Positions 1-6,142 of a stretch of DNA of 6,446 nt are shown here, one piece after another; position 1 is the stretch's first letter; every line of letters starts with the position of its first letter. The notes beneath the pieces were generated by a model. That model was not told the DNA's origin and did not search any database. It saw only the letters and a list, made by a program, of their open reading frames with translations. This DNA comes from Actinomycetota bacterium (GTDB lineage: Bacteria > Actinomycetota > Acidimicrobiia > Spongiisociales > ZC4RG35), in the NCBI GenBank assembly GCA_027296205.1, contig JAPUJM010000196.1, forward strand, positions 1 to 6,446, given 5' to 3'. The translations under genes were made by a program, and so were the position numbers.

Positions 1-2
1 AC

Positions 3-248
3 CTCGGCAAGGACGGGCAGCAGGTCAAGGTGAGCGATGACAGCTCCGACTTCACGCCGGTCGTGGACGGAGATACGGGAGTGATCAACTTCAGCACTTT
101 CGCCGCCGATTGTGAGCACGGCAAGAGCAACAACGGCAACGGCAACGGGAATGGCCATGGGAATAGCTCGGAAGCCGGTGCCAACCGAGGGGGTGGCAGG
201 CCCGACTCGCCAGGAAAATCTGGAGAGGCGCACGGGCGGAACAAATAG
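3..248 (+). CDS. C-terminal end of an unidentified protein with an Asn/Gly-rich tail (5' partial)
   Basis: The frame is open from the left window edge (first full codon at 3) to a TAG at 246-248, so this is the 3' end of a longer gene and the GTG at 30 need not be its start. The visible 81 residues begin with a polar segment ending in VINFSTFAADCEHGK, which could be the last strands of a beta-rich domain. Then comes a hydrophilic, low-complexity tail: alternating Asn-Gly, followed by a Gly/Arg/Pro/Ser-rich stretch ending in GRNK. Such tails are common on exported or surface proteins, but no signal peptide or domain lies in the window, so location and function are unknown. The next gene is convergent (stop at 352). 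I recognise no family. Confidence 0.6.
   Translation, partial: LGKDGQQVKVSDDSSDFTPVVDGDTGVINFSTFAADCEHGKSNNGNGNGNGHGNSSEAGANRGGGRPDSPGKSGEAHGRNK
132..164 (+). repeat. Asn-Gly codon repeat
   Basis: Eleven codons alternate Asn (AAC/AAT) with Gly (GGC/GGG), with a single His (CAT) replacing one Asn. At DNA level this is a degenerate GGCAAC hexamer repeat in frame with the partial gene. It encodes a flexible hydrophilic segment. Such short tandem units can change copy number by slippage. Confidence 0.6.
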
Positions 249-351
249 CCGACCCGGGCGGCGCGACCCATCCCTAGTGTCCCGAGTCGCTCCGCCAACG
301 GGTTGTCCATCGTTATCGGCGGCGAAGGGTGGCGGGTCGATTGCAGCTAGT

Positions 352-1326
352 TCACGGAAGTCGGATGTAGGTGGTGCCATCGGCGAGCAGCACCACCGTG
401 TCGCTGGACTGCTGAAACTCAAAAGACCAGTTGACTTCGGGTGAATGCACCACTTTCTCCAGTTCGGGGGGATCGCAATAAGTGGTCAGTTCGAGTTCGA
501 AGACGGGCGTGCTCGAAAGGTTGAACGTGCCGGATCCCTCTCCGGACCAGGTGGCATAGGTGAAGCCTTTTCTCTCACATCCGGCCGATCGGGCGTCCGT
601 TGACTCCCAGGACCCGTCGGCGAGGATCGTCATCACTATGTGGGTCCCGTCGGCATCTGTGGCCTCCCACGATCCAACAAAGGGGTTGGCGGCGTCCGCA
701 CGCACTCCCGGCACTGCGGGTGATCTCCCATACCGAACAGCACCGGAACCAGGCTCGAGCATGTCCGTGTCAGGGTCGTAGTAGAAGTCAAGACTTCGAT
801 CCCCCACGTCGGATTTATCCGCCCCGTACGGGTAGCAGGTCACGGTCCCCGAAACCGTGAGCGTCGGCACGAGGAGAGCGCCTTCACCGACCATGTCGTC
901 GACGAACGACGGTCTGTCGGTCATTTCGAAGGTGGCTGTTCCGCCCCAAGTCTCCGGCGAATGCTCGAGACCGCTGTTTCGACACCCGCCGGAAGCAGAG
1001 TCCCAAAAGAAGAACATGCCTTCGGCATCGACCCGAAGATCCAGGAGACTTCCATCGACGTCGGTCGCCTTCCACCATCCGATAAACGGGTTCTCCTCCG
1101 GCCCCCGAACAGTCGTCGACGGCTGCTCGGTCGGGTTGGTCACCGGCAGGGTGGTGGAGGTGGTGGCGGCCCCGGCTACCGTCGTGGTTGTCTCTGAACC
1201 GACCACACTTTGAGTCGAAAGACAGGCGGGCACCCCCAACAGGGCAACAGCGCCGACCACAACAGCGACCACCGTCCAGACGGACGCCTTCTTGTCTTCC
1301 GACTCCACCGGTTCGATGTCTGCCAA
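352..1326 (-). CDS. Exported, probably lipid- or membrane-anchored protein with a duplicated C-terminal domain
   Basis: The 324-residue product has a short cytoplasmic start with KK at 12-13, a hydrophobic segment at about 16-34 and a Cys at 35 preceded by GVPA. This could be a lipobox (Pro at -2 is unusual) or simply an N-terminal membrane anchor. Residues 36-75 are a Thr/Ser/Pro-rich linker. The rest is two related domains: one opens with NPFIGWWKATDVDG at 79-92, the other with NPFVGSWEATDADG at 214-227. Each has two Cys (115/164 and 250/284), consistent with one disulfide per domain outside the membrane, and each ends with a strand leading to YG or YIR. The TTG start at 1326 is supported by AGAGGAG 8 bases upstream; I see no better start. 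I do not recognise the domain family; the role may be ligand binding or structural. It could be cotranscribed with the oxidoreductase gene 55 bases upstream. Confidence 0.8.
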   Translation of the reverse strand: MADIEPVESEDKKASVWTVVAVVVGAVALLGVPACLSTQSVVGSETTTTVAGAATTSTTLPVTNPTEQPSTTVRGPEENPFIGWWKATDVDGSLLDLRVDAEGMFFFWDSASGGCRNSGLEHSPETWGGTATFEMTDRPSFVDDMVGEGALLVPTLTVSGTVTCYPYGADKSDVGDRSLDFYYDPDTDMLEPGSGAVRYGRSPAVPGVRADAANPFVGSWEATDADGTHIVMTILADGSWESTDARSAGCERKGFTYATWSGEGSGTFNLSSTPVFELELTTYCDPPELEKVVHSPEVNWSFEFQQSSDTVVLLADGTTYIRLP

Positions 1327-1334
1327 CGAGCACG

Positions 1335-1341
1335 CTCCTCT
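1335..1341 (-). promoter_or_regulatory. Shine-Dalgarno that supports the TTG start of the duplicated-domain gene
   Basis: On the minus strand AGAGGAG lies 8 bases before the TTG at 1326-1324. The good match and spacing decide in favour of this rare start codon, which also places the hydrophobic anchor at the right distance from the N terminus. Confidence 0.6.
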
Positions 1342-1357
1342 GGCCCGGTATTTCTAC

Positions 1358-1377
1358 TCGGCCAAGCAATTGGCTGA
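1358..1377 (-). other. Intercistronic stem-loop after the DUF385 gene
   Basis: On the minus strand TCAGCCAA and TTGGCCGA can pair (eight pairs, one of them G-U) around a TTGC loop, starting a few bases after the TGA at 1382. No T-run follows, so it is a poor intrinsic terminator. It could be an mRNA 3'-end stabiliser or chance. It sits before the next gene's Shine-Dalgarno. Confidence 0.3.
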
Positions 1378-1381
1378 CGGC

Positions 1382-1816
1382 TCAGACGATGGTGAATTCC
1401 ACCAGAGGCGCTCCGTTGACCCACCGGGGAAGGATGTGTTCGGCCTTGGCCGGCTCGTTGTCCCAACTCTCGGTCAGAATCCGGTACAACACCTTCGCTC
1501 GCTGGTCTTCGTTGGTGACTTCTTCCGCCTCGGCCGCAACATCTGCGGTCAGCCCGTGTTTGAGATGGATGGTGAACTTGGGATTGGCTTTCATGTTCGC
1601 CAGCCAGTCACGTTTGCGGCCAGGCATACCCGTGATGTAGTAGCTCCCGTCCAAATGATGGAAGTTGATCTCGATCCTGCGTTGTGTTCCGCTCCTCGCT
1701 CCGAGCGTGGTGATATCTATGACCCCGCCCCGGTCGAGAGCGTTCTTGACTGCTATATCCACACGCCGTTGAACGCGGCCAAGCGTCCGGGTATTCCTCG
1801 ACCGCCAAGCCGTCAA
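1382..1816 (-). CDS. Nitroreductase-family deazaflavin (F420)-dependent oxidoreductase, DUF385/Ddn-like
   Basis: The 144-residue product matches the split-barrel family of M. tuberculosis Ddn. Visible hallmarks are IDITTLGARSG at about 33-43, followed by QRRIEINFHHLDGSYYITG, then WLANMKANPKFTIHLK at about 71-86, which is the usual W-x-x-N-x-x-x-N-P signature. Members bind F420 or related flavin cofactors and reduce or detoxify varied small molecules; the substrate cannot be told from sequence. Length is normal for the family. The TTG start at 1816 is the most upstream possible in this frame, because a TGA directly precedes it. It has no convincing Shine-Dalgarno, and a GTG at 1762 (residue 19) is the alternative, but that would remove part of the basic N-terminal segment. 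It lies 54 bases after the cyclopropane synthase stop, on the same strand. Confidence 0.85.
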   Translation of the reverse strand: MTAWRSRNTRTLGRVQRRVDIAVKNALDRGGVIDITTLGARSGTQRRIEINFHHLDGSYYITGMPGRKRDWLANMKANPKFTIHLKHGLTADVAAEAEEVTNEDQRAKVLYRILTESWDNEPAKAEHILPRWVNGAPLVEFTIV

Positions 1817-1870
1817 TCACGACCCGGGAGAGTGAACCGTCGCCAGTCGCTCAGGTCTGCGGGAAACTCC

Positions 1871-3193
1871 TCAAACCCGACGACCGGTCCCGGGGGTGCT
1901 CTCGAAATCATGGCTTCTCAACAAGCCGGTTCGCGTGGCGGGCATTTCACTCTTGCCACTATCGGGGGTGTTGACGGCAAGAACCTGATGTATCGAGGCT
2001 CTGTTGGCTTCGAAGTTGATAACCGATGCGGCCATGTAGAGGCGCCAGATGCGGGCCCGGTTGGGTCCCGACAACGCGACCGCTTCAGACCAGGAACCTT
2101 CGAGCTTCGCCACCCAATGGGAGAGCGTCTTGGCGTAGTGCTCTCTGAGCGACTCCACGTCTCTGACCTCTAGGCCGAGTTCCTGCATGGAAGTGATGAC
2201 CCGACCGACTTCATGAAGCTCGCCATCGGGGAACACGTATCGGGCTATGAAGGATCGTTTCGGCAGTGGACCGGAGCCGGAAGGTCGAGAGATGGCATGG
2301 TTGAGAAAGCGTCCACCGGGGATCAGCATTTCTCTGATACTGGTGAAGTAATCCTCGAGCATCGACGACCCCACATGCTCGAACATGCCGATGCTGGACA
2401 CTGCGTCATACGGACCGTCGTCGACATCGCGATAATCCTGATATCGGATCTCGATCCGATCGGCAAGACCGGCTTCAACAACACGTTGCCGAGCCAGTTC
2501 GACCTGCTCTCGAGACAGGGTCACTCCCACTACATCGACGCCGTATTGAGAAGCAGCATGGATTGCCATGCTTCCCCATCCACAGCCAACGTCGAGCAAC
2601 CGCATCCCGGGCACGAGTCCCAGCTTGCGGCAGACCAGGTCGTGCTTGACGATCTGGGCTTCGTCGAGACCCGTGTCGCTGGATTCGAAGTAAGCGCACG
2701 AGTAGGTCATCGTCTCTCCGAGGAACAGCCGGTAGAAATCGTTGCTGACGTCGTAATGATGTGCGATCGCCGCTGCATCACGGTCCCTGGAGTGGACCCC
2801 ACCGCGGACGCGGGCCTCCTCGGGTGGAGGTGCCGGGGGAAGGCCGAGAACCCCAAGTTTGCGGGCTGTCCAGATCAATGTTGGAAGGTCACGAGCACGA
2901 AGTTTCTGGCGGACCACGTCGGGAGATTCCCCCGCCATGTCTTGAGCCGCCTTGAGGGTCTCGATGATGGAACCCTCGAGATCAATCTCCCCGGCCACAT
3001 ACGCTCTGCCAAGGCCAAGCTCACCCGGCGCCCACAGGATGTGACGGAGGGCCTCCGGCGATTTGACCACGATCACGTTCTCTCCCGGGGTGCCCATAGT
3101 GGAGCCATCCCAAAACCTGATAGGCATAGGCCCGGCGTCGTTCATGAGCGCGGTCACCAGCGGTTTCACGATCTGAGCGACTGTCTTTGTCAT
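1871..3193 (-). CDS. cfa: Cyclopropane-fatty-acyl-phospholipid synthase (SAM-dependent)
   Basis: The enzyme transfers a methylene group from S-adenosylmethionine to the double bond of unsaturated acyl chains in membrane phospholipids. Numbered from the ATG at 3193 (440 residues), the N-terminal lipid-side domain spans about 1-125 and includes RFWDG and GRAYVAGEIDLEG. The methyltransferase domain follows: HYDVSNDFY at 146-154, YSCAYFE with Cys166, the SAM-binding loop LDVGCGWG at 200-207, FEHVG with Glu272, and NHAISRP with His299. Cys166, Glu272, His299 and Tyr353 fit the spacing of the E. coli Cfa active-site residues. A polar tail of about 30 residues follows VLAVNTP. An in-frame GTG at 3265 would add 24 residues, but I prefer the ATG because MTKTVAQIVKPL resembles usual N termini; neither has a clear Shine-Dalgarno. 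The gene is divergent from hppA. Confidence 0.92.
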   Translation of the reverse strand: MTKTVAQIVKPLVTALMNDAGPMPIRFWDGSTMGTPGENVIVVKSPEALRHILWAPGELGLGRAYVAGEIDLEGSIIETLKAAQDMAGESPDVVRQKLRARDLPTLIWTARKLGVLGLPPAPPPEEARVRGGVHSRDRDAAAIAHHYDVSNDFYRLFLGETMTYSCAYFESSDTGLDEAQIVKHDLVCRKLGLVPGMRLLDVGCGWGSMAIHAASQYGVDVVGVTLSREQVELARQRVVEAGLADRIEIRYQDYRDVDDGPYDAVSSIGMFEHVGSSMLEDYFTSIREMLIPGGRFLNHAISRPSGSGPLPKRSFIARYVFPDGELHEVGRVITSMQELGLEVRDVESLREHYAKTLSHWVAKLEGSWSEAVALSGPNRARIWRLYMAASVINFEANRASIHQVLAVNTPDSGKSEMPATRTGLLRSHDFESTPGTGRRV

Positions 3194-3206
3194 CGCCACA
3201 TGACGG

Positions 3207-3239
3207 GAACCCGGAATCTCGACTTCTGATTCCGGGTTC
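3207..3239 (-). promoter_or_regulatory. Perfect 12-bp inverted repeat directly upstream of the cfa start
   Basis: GAACCCGGAATC at 3207-3218 is the exact reverse complement of GATTCCGGGTTC at 3228-3239, with a 9-base loop. It ends 13 bases before the ATG at 3193. With no following T-run it does not look like a terminator. It could be an mRNA leader hairpin that controls access to the start codon, or a palindromic operator for a dimeric regulator. If translation instead starts at GTG 3265, it lies inside the coding region. The hairpin itself is seen directly; its role is inference. Confidence 0.55.
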
Positions 3240-3395
3240 TTGGCGACTCCCTCAGCAATCGGCACCGTTTGGCCATGACAAAAATCGGGTAACTCCCTGT
3301 TGAGGGTGACGTCTATCGGGTGACAGTGGGCATGCCATCAGCCAATCTCATCCCGACCCAGCCAAACGGGCTTCTCGTGAGACGGGGTGTTTCCC

Positions 3396-3401
3396 TATAA
3401 T
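3396..3401 (+). promoter_or_regulatory. Probable -10 box of the hppA promoter
   Basis: A perfect TATAAT lies 46 bases before the hppA ATG and would give a leader of about 40 bases. The region 17-18 bases upstream (TTCTCG around 3372-3377) is a poor -35 match, so either the promoter depends on an activator or the -10 dominates, as is common in actinobacteria. It stands out as AT-rich in a GC-rich region. Confidence 0.5.
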
Positions 3402-3431
3402 CCGGCGGCGCTTCTGACCCCTTGTCTTTCC

Positions 3432-3438
3432 GGGAGGA
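3432..3438 (+). promoter_or_regulatory. Strong Shine-Dalgarno of hppA
   Basis: GGGAGGA ends 9 bases before the ATG at 3448. It fixes the hppA start and suggests efficient translation. Confidence 0.75.
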
Positions 3439-3447
3439 ATTCTCAAC

Positions 3448-5502
3448 ATGACGGACACCATTCTGTACATCGCGCTTGTCGCGGGTGCCCTCGGCCTCCT
3501 GCTGGCGGTGTACTACGCCCGTGCGGTGCTGGCCACCCCCCGGGGCAACGAGCGGATGGTCGAGCTCTCCAACGCCATCCGCACCGGGGCGATGGCTTTC
3601 CTGAAGCGCGAGTACACCTGGGTCTCGGTCTTCGTCGTGATCATGGCGGTGCTGATAGCCGTGCTTCTCGACTGGGGCCGACCGTGGGGAGCCGTTGCCT
3701 ACGTCTTCGGCGCCGCCCTCTCCGCGCTCGCCGGCTTCGTCGGGATGCGCATCGCCACCGCTGCCAACTCCCGCACCACCGAAGCCGCCAGGACGGGGGG
3801 GATCACTGCGGCCCTACCGGTGGCGTTCCGCGGGGGAGCCGTCATGGGATTCACCGTTGCCGGCTTGGGTCTGCTCGGTGTGGGTCTGGGATTCCTGGTC
3901 TTCCAGCAGATCCTCGATGACCCCGATTGGGTAAACATCATCACCGCCATCGGGCTTGGAGGATCCTCGATCGCACTGTTCGCCCGTGTCGGCGGGGGTA
4001 TTTTCACCAAGGCCGCCGACGTCGCCGCCGATCTCGTCGGGAAGGTCGAAGCAGGAATCCCCGAGGATGACCCCCGCAACCCGGCGGTCATTGCCGACAA
4101 CGTCGGTGACAACGTGGGTGATGTCGCAGGAATGGGCGCCGACCTCTTCGAGTCGTATGTCGGAGCCATCGTCGCCCCCATCGCCTACACAGCTCTCGTG
4201 TTCACCGGTCGTGAGTTCCAGGCCGAGGCGATCATCTTCCCGCTGGCGGTAGCCGCACTCGGCATGTTCGCATCGATCATCGGTTCCTTCCTGGTGAAGG
4301 CCAGGGACGAGGATCACCTCGCAGCTGCTCTTCATCGGGGCACCAACTTCGCCATGATCACCACTGCGCTCGGTGTCGCCGGTCTGGCCGCATGGATCTT
4401 CGGTGACAAGGTCGACAACTGGCTGGGCATCTGGTTCGCCGTCGTGGCCGGCCTCGTCGTCGGCTGGTTCGTCGGGAAGATCTCAGAGTGGTTCACTTCC
4501 GACCACTACAAGAATGTCAAAGAGATCGCCCGCCAGTCCCAGACCGGCGCGGCGACGGTGATCATCACCGGGATTGCCGAGGGCATGAGATCGGCCGCCT
4601 ACTCGGTGACCGCGGTTGCCGCCGGTATCGGAGTCGCCTTCTATGCCGGTGACTGGGCGATGGGCGAGGGCGGGGGCATCTACGGCGTCGCTATCGCGGC
4701 CATCGGTGTTCTTGCCACTCTCGGCATCATTATTTCTGTAGACGCCTACGGCCCGATCGCCGACAACGCCGGAGGGATCGCCGAGATGGCTCATCTCGAC
4801 CCCGAGGTCCGCAACGCGACCGACGCGCTCGACTCGCTGGGCAACACCACCGCCGCCGTGGCGAAAGGCTTCGCCATTGCATCCGCCGCCGTCACATCCC
4901 TGGCTCTTTTCGCCGCATTCACCAAGGCGGTCGACCTCGAACACATCGACATCTCGCAGACGCCGACGTTCATCGGCCTGTTGATAGGGGGGATGTTCCC
5001 GTTCCTGTTCGCCGCGTTGACGATGAACGCCGTCGGTCGCGCTGCTTCCCTGATGATCGACGAGGTCCGACGTCAGTTCCGCGAGATCCCGGGTCTGCGG
5101 GAAGGCGACCCCGAGGCCAAGGCGGACTACACGACTCCTATCGATATCGCCACCAAGAGCGCTCTCCGGGAAATGGTCCTACCGGGGTCAATGGCCATCG
5201 CCCTTCCCCTGATCGTCGGTTTCATCGATGTCGAGGCGCTCGGCGGCCTCCTCGGTGGTGCGCTCGTCACCGGTTTCCTCCTCGCCATCTTCATGGCCAA
5301 TGCCGGCGGAGCCTGGGACAACGCCAAGAAGTTCATCGAGGCCGGCGCTTTTGGTGGCAAGGGGAGCGACGCTCACACCGCCGCGGTCATCGGCGACACC
5401 GTCGGCGACCCTTTCAAGGACACCTCAGGTCCGGCGATGAACATCGTCATCAAGGTGATGACCATCGTCTCGCTGATCTTTGCCTCGGCCTTCATCGGCT
5501 GA
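3448..5502 (+). CDS. hppA: Membrane-bound (K+-dependent type) cation-pumping pyrophosphatase
   Basis: This integral membrane enzyme hydrolyses pyrophosphate and uses the energy to pump H+ (or Na+) out of the cytoplasm. The 684 residues are a normal full length, with about 16 hydrophobic segments. Catalytic motifs are intact: DVAADLVGKVE at 191-201, GIPEDDPRNP at 203-212, DNVGDNVGD at 217-225, Asn618 and Asp624 in NAGGAWDNAKK, and GDTVGDPFKD at 649-658. In GNTTAAVAKGF (465-475), Ala469 and Ala472 stand where K+-independent enzymes carry Lys and Thr, so I place it in the K+-dependent class. Glu235 in LFESY is the semi-conserved ion-gate Glu of many bacterial enzymes; it does not by itself separate H+ from Na+ pumping. 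It is a monocistronic-looking gene with its own promoter and Shine-Dalgarno, divergent from cfa and convergent with the selenoprotein candidate 45 bases downstream. Confidence 0.97.
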   Translation: MTDTILYIALVAGALGLLLAVYYARAVLATPRGNERMVELSNAIRTGAMAFLKREYTWVSVFVVIMAVLIAVLLDWGRPWGAVAYVFGAALSALAGFVGMRIATAANSRTTEAARTGGITAALPVAFRGGAVMGFTVAGLGLLGVGLGFLVFQQILDDPDWVNIITAIGLGGSSIALFARVGGGIFTKAADVAADLVGKVEAGIPEDDPRNPAVIADNVGDNVGDVAGMGADLFESYVGAIVAPIAYTALVFTGREFQAEAIIFPLAVAALGMFASIIGSFLVKARDEDHLAAALHRGTNFAMITTALGVAGLAAWIFGDKVDNWLGIWFAVVAGLVVGWFVGKISEWFTSDHYKNVKEIARQSQTGAATVIITGIAEGMRSAAYSVTAVAAGIGVAFYAGDWAMGEGGGIYGVAIAAIGVLATLGIIISVDAYGPIADNAGGIAEMAHLDPEVRNATDALDSLGNTTAAVAKGFAIASAAVTSLALFAAFTKAVDLEHIDISQTPTFIGLLIGGMFPFLFAALTMNAVGRAASLMIDEVRRQFREIPGLREGDPEAKADYTTPIDIATKSALREMVLPGSMAIALPLIVGFIDVEALGGLLGGALVTGFLLAIFMANAGGAWDNAKKFIEAGAFGGKGSDAHTAAVIGDTVGDPFKDTSGPAMNIVIKVMTIVSLIFASAFIG

Positions 5503-5547
5503 TCGCGAGCCAGGAAGACGACGGCCGACTTTGCCGCTTTGGATCGG

Positions 5548-6116
5548 TCAGTCGACTCGGTCCCAGATCAACTCGAGCCCGCTTCTCAGATTCTCCCGGT
5601 CTGCGAAGACCGTGTAACCGAACTCCTCGAGGTGGCCGGGGAAGTTTTCCCACTCGCTATCAGGGCCGAAGAGCAGGACGAGTCCCACACGATGCCACCG
5701 CCATGGAAGCCAAAGCCGATCTCCTCACGGTGGTCGAAGAACCAACGGGCCACATCCTGATCATCGACCCAGAAGTGAGTCACACGGTCGTCGGGCATGA
5801 GGTCGGGATCCCACTTATCCCGGCTGTCACCAAAGAGGACGTTGAACCAGACGGCGGTCACTTCGATGTCTCTATCCGGGTTTGCCTCGAGGATGTTTTC
5901 CTGGACCCAACTGGCCCCCAGTCGACAAATTGGTCAACCGGGGGAGAGGAGGAGAATCAGCCGTGGAGAGCCAACCCCCTCGTTGAATAGGTCGGTGACG
6001 TCCGCGATGCCCTCGACGTCGACAAGGTCCCATTCTGCTGTGTCAACGCCGGTCGTGCAGGACCCCACCAGAAGGGCCATTGCAGAGACAAGGGCGACAA
6101 GGTGCCTCGCCCGCAT
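5548..6116 (-). CDS. Candidate selenoprotein: thioredoxin-fold lipoprotein with UxxC motif, read through an in-frame TGA; apparent frameshift near the 3' end
   Basis: From ATG 6116 the product has a lipoprotein signal peptide (MRARH, hydrophobic 6-17, lipobox LVGSC with Cys20), so it should be anchored outside the cytoplasm. A region ending RLILLLSPG (52-60) looks like the beta strand before a thioredoxin active site. Codon 61 is TGA (5936-5934), then PIC, so the site reads U61-P-I-C64. The same frame continues with GASWVQENILEANPDRDIEV, AVWFNVL, RDKWDPDLMPDDRVTHFW and GGGIVWD (to 145), typical folded-protein sequence. At about 5682 the coding signal moves to another frame: LVLLFGPDSEWENFPGH onward to a TGA at 5550-5548, giving about 189 residues. 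Without the shift the frame ends at 5586 in a Ser/Thr/Arg-rich stretch. Either it is a selenoprotein with a one-base error or shift, or a pseudogene with two lesions. No strong Shine-Dalgarno is seen. The exact family and partner are unknown. Confidence 0.7.
5679..5684 (-). other. Apparent frameshift site in the selenoprotein candidate
   Basis: After GGGIVWD (GAC at 5684-5682) the original frame becomes Ser-rich and low in complexity, while the frame beginning with CTC at 5682-5680 reads LVLLFGPDSEWENFPG and stays protein-like to a TGA at 5550-5548. One missing base around here, or a -1 shift, joins the two. There is no obvious slippery heptamer, so a sequencing, assembly or real deletion is more likely than programmed shifting. 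Confidence 0.6.
5907..5925 (-). promoter_or_regulatory. Candidate bacterial SECIS hairpin downstream of the TGA
   Basis: On the minus strand TCGACTGG pairs with CCAGTTGG (eight pairs, two of them G-U) around a GGG loop at 5917-5915. Exactly 16 bases separate the TGA from the first loop G. The bSECIS consensus asks for a stem, a small apical loop with a G among its first two bases, and roughly 16-37 bases from the UGA; all three are met, though at the short end for loop and spacing. It would recruit SelB with Sec-tRNA. Alternative pairings with the nearby CCAA and CCAG are possible. Confidence 0.5.
5934..5936 (-). other. In-frame TGA, probable selenocysteine codon (residue 61)
   Basis: The TGA stands between SPG and PIC, where a thioredoxin-fold oxidoreductase would have the nucleophilic Cys of CxxC. 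The frame before and after is the same, with no other stop from 6116 down to 5588. Cys-to-Sec replacement at such redox sites is the usual pattern of bacterial selenoproteins. A nonsense mutation of TGC or TGT is the alternative. Confidence 0.68.
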
Positions 6117-6142
6117 CTGGTGACGGTAACGAGGGCTGTCTT

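Noticed and set aside
249..351. Gap between the partial left gene and the duplicated-domain gene
   Set aside because: I checked it for a bidirectional terminator or a small gene. Only a scattered 7-bp complementarity is visible, so nothing is called.
1817..1819. TGA directly before the TTG start of the DUF385 gene as a second selenocysteine codon
   Set aside because: Its surroundings have no redox motif, and the family has no conserved residue there. It is simply the stop that bounds the frame.
2213..3229. A 338-codon open frame on the + strand
   Set aside because: It is antisense to the clearly recognised cyclopropane synthase and has no family-like sequence. Long antisense frames are common in GC-rich genes.
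3304..3324. Direct repeat GGGTGAC in the cfa-hppA intergenic region
   Set aside because: Only seven bases, two copies, with no link to a promoter element. It may be chance.
3265..3369. A 9-bp inverted repeat (CCGTTTGGC at 3265-3273, GCCAAACGG at 3361-3369)
   Set aside because: The arms are about 90 bases apart, and a match of this length is not rare in a region this size. No regulator site is recognised.
5522..5540. Possible terminator between hppA and the convergent gene
   Set aside because: Only a 4-bp CGGC/GCCG stem with a short TTT nearby. Too weak to call as an intrinsic terminator.
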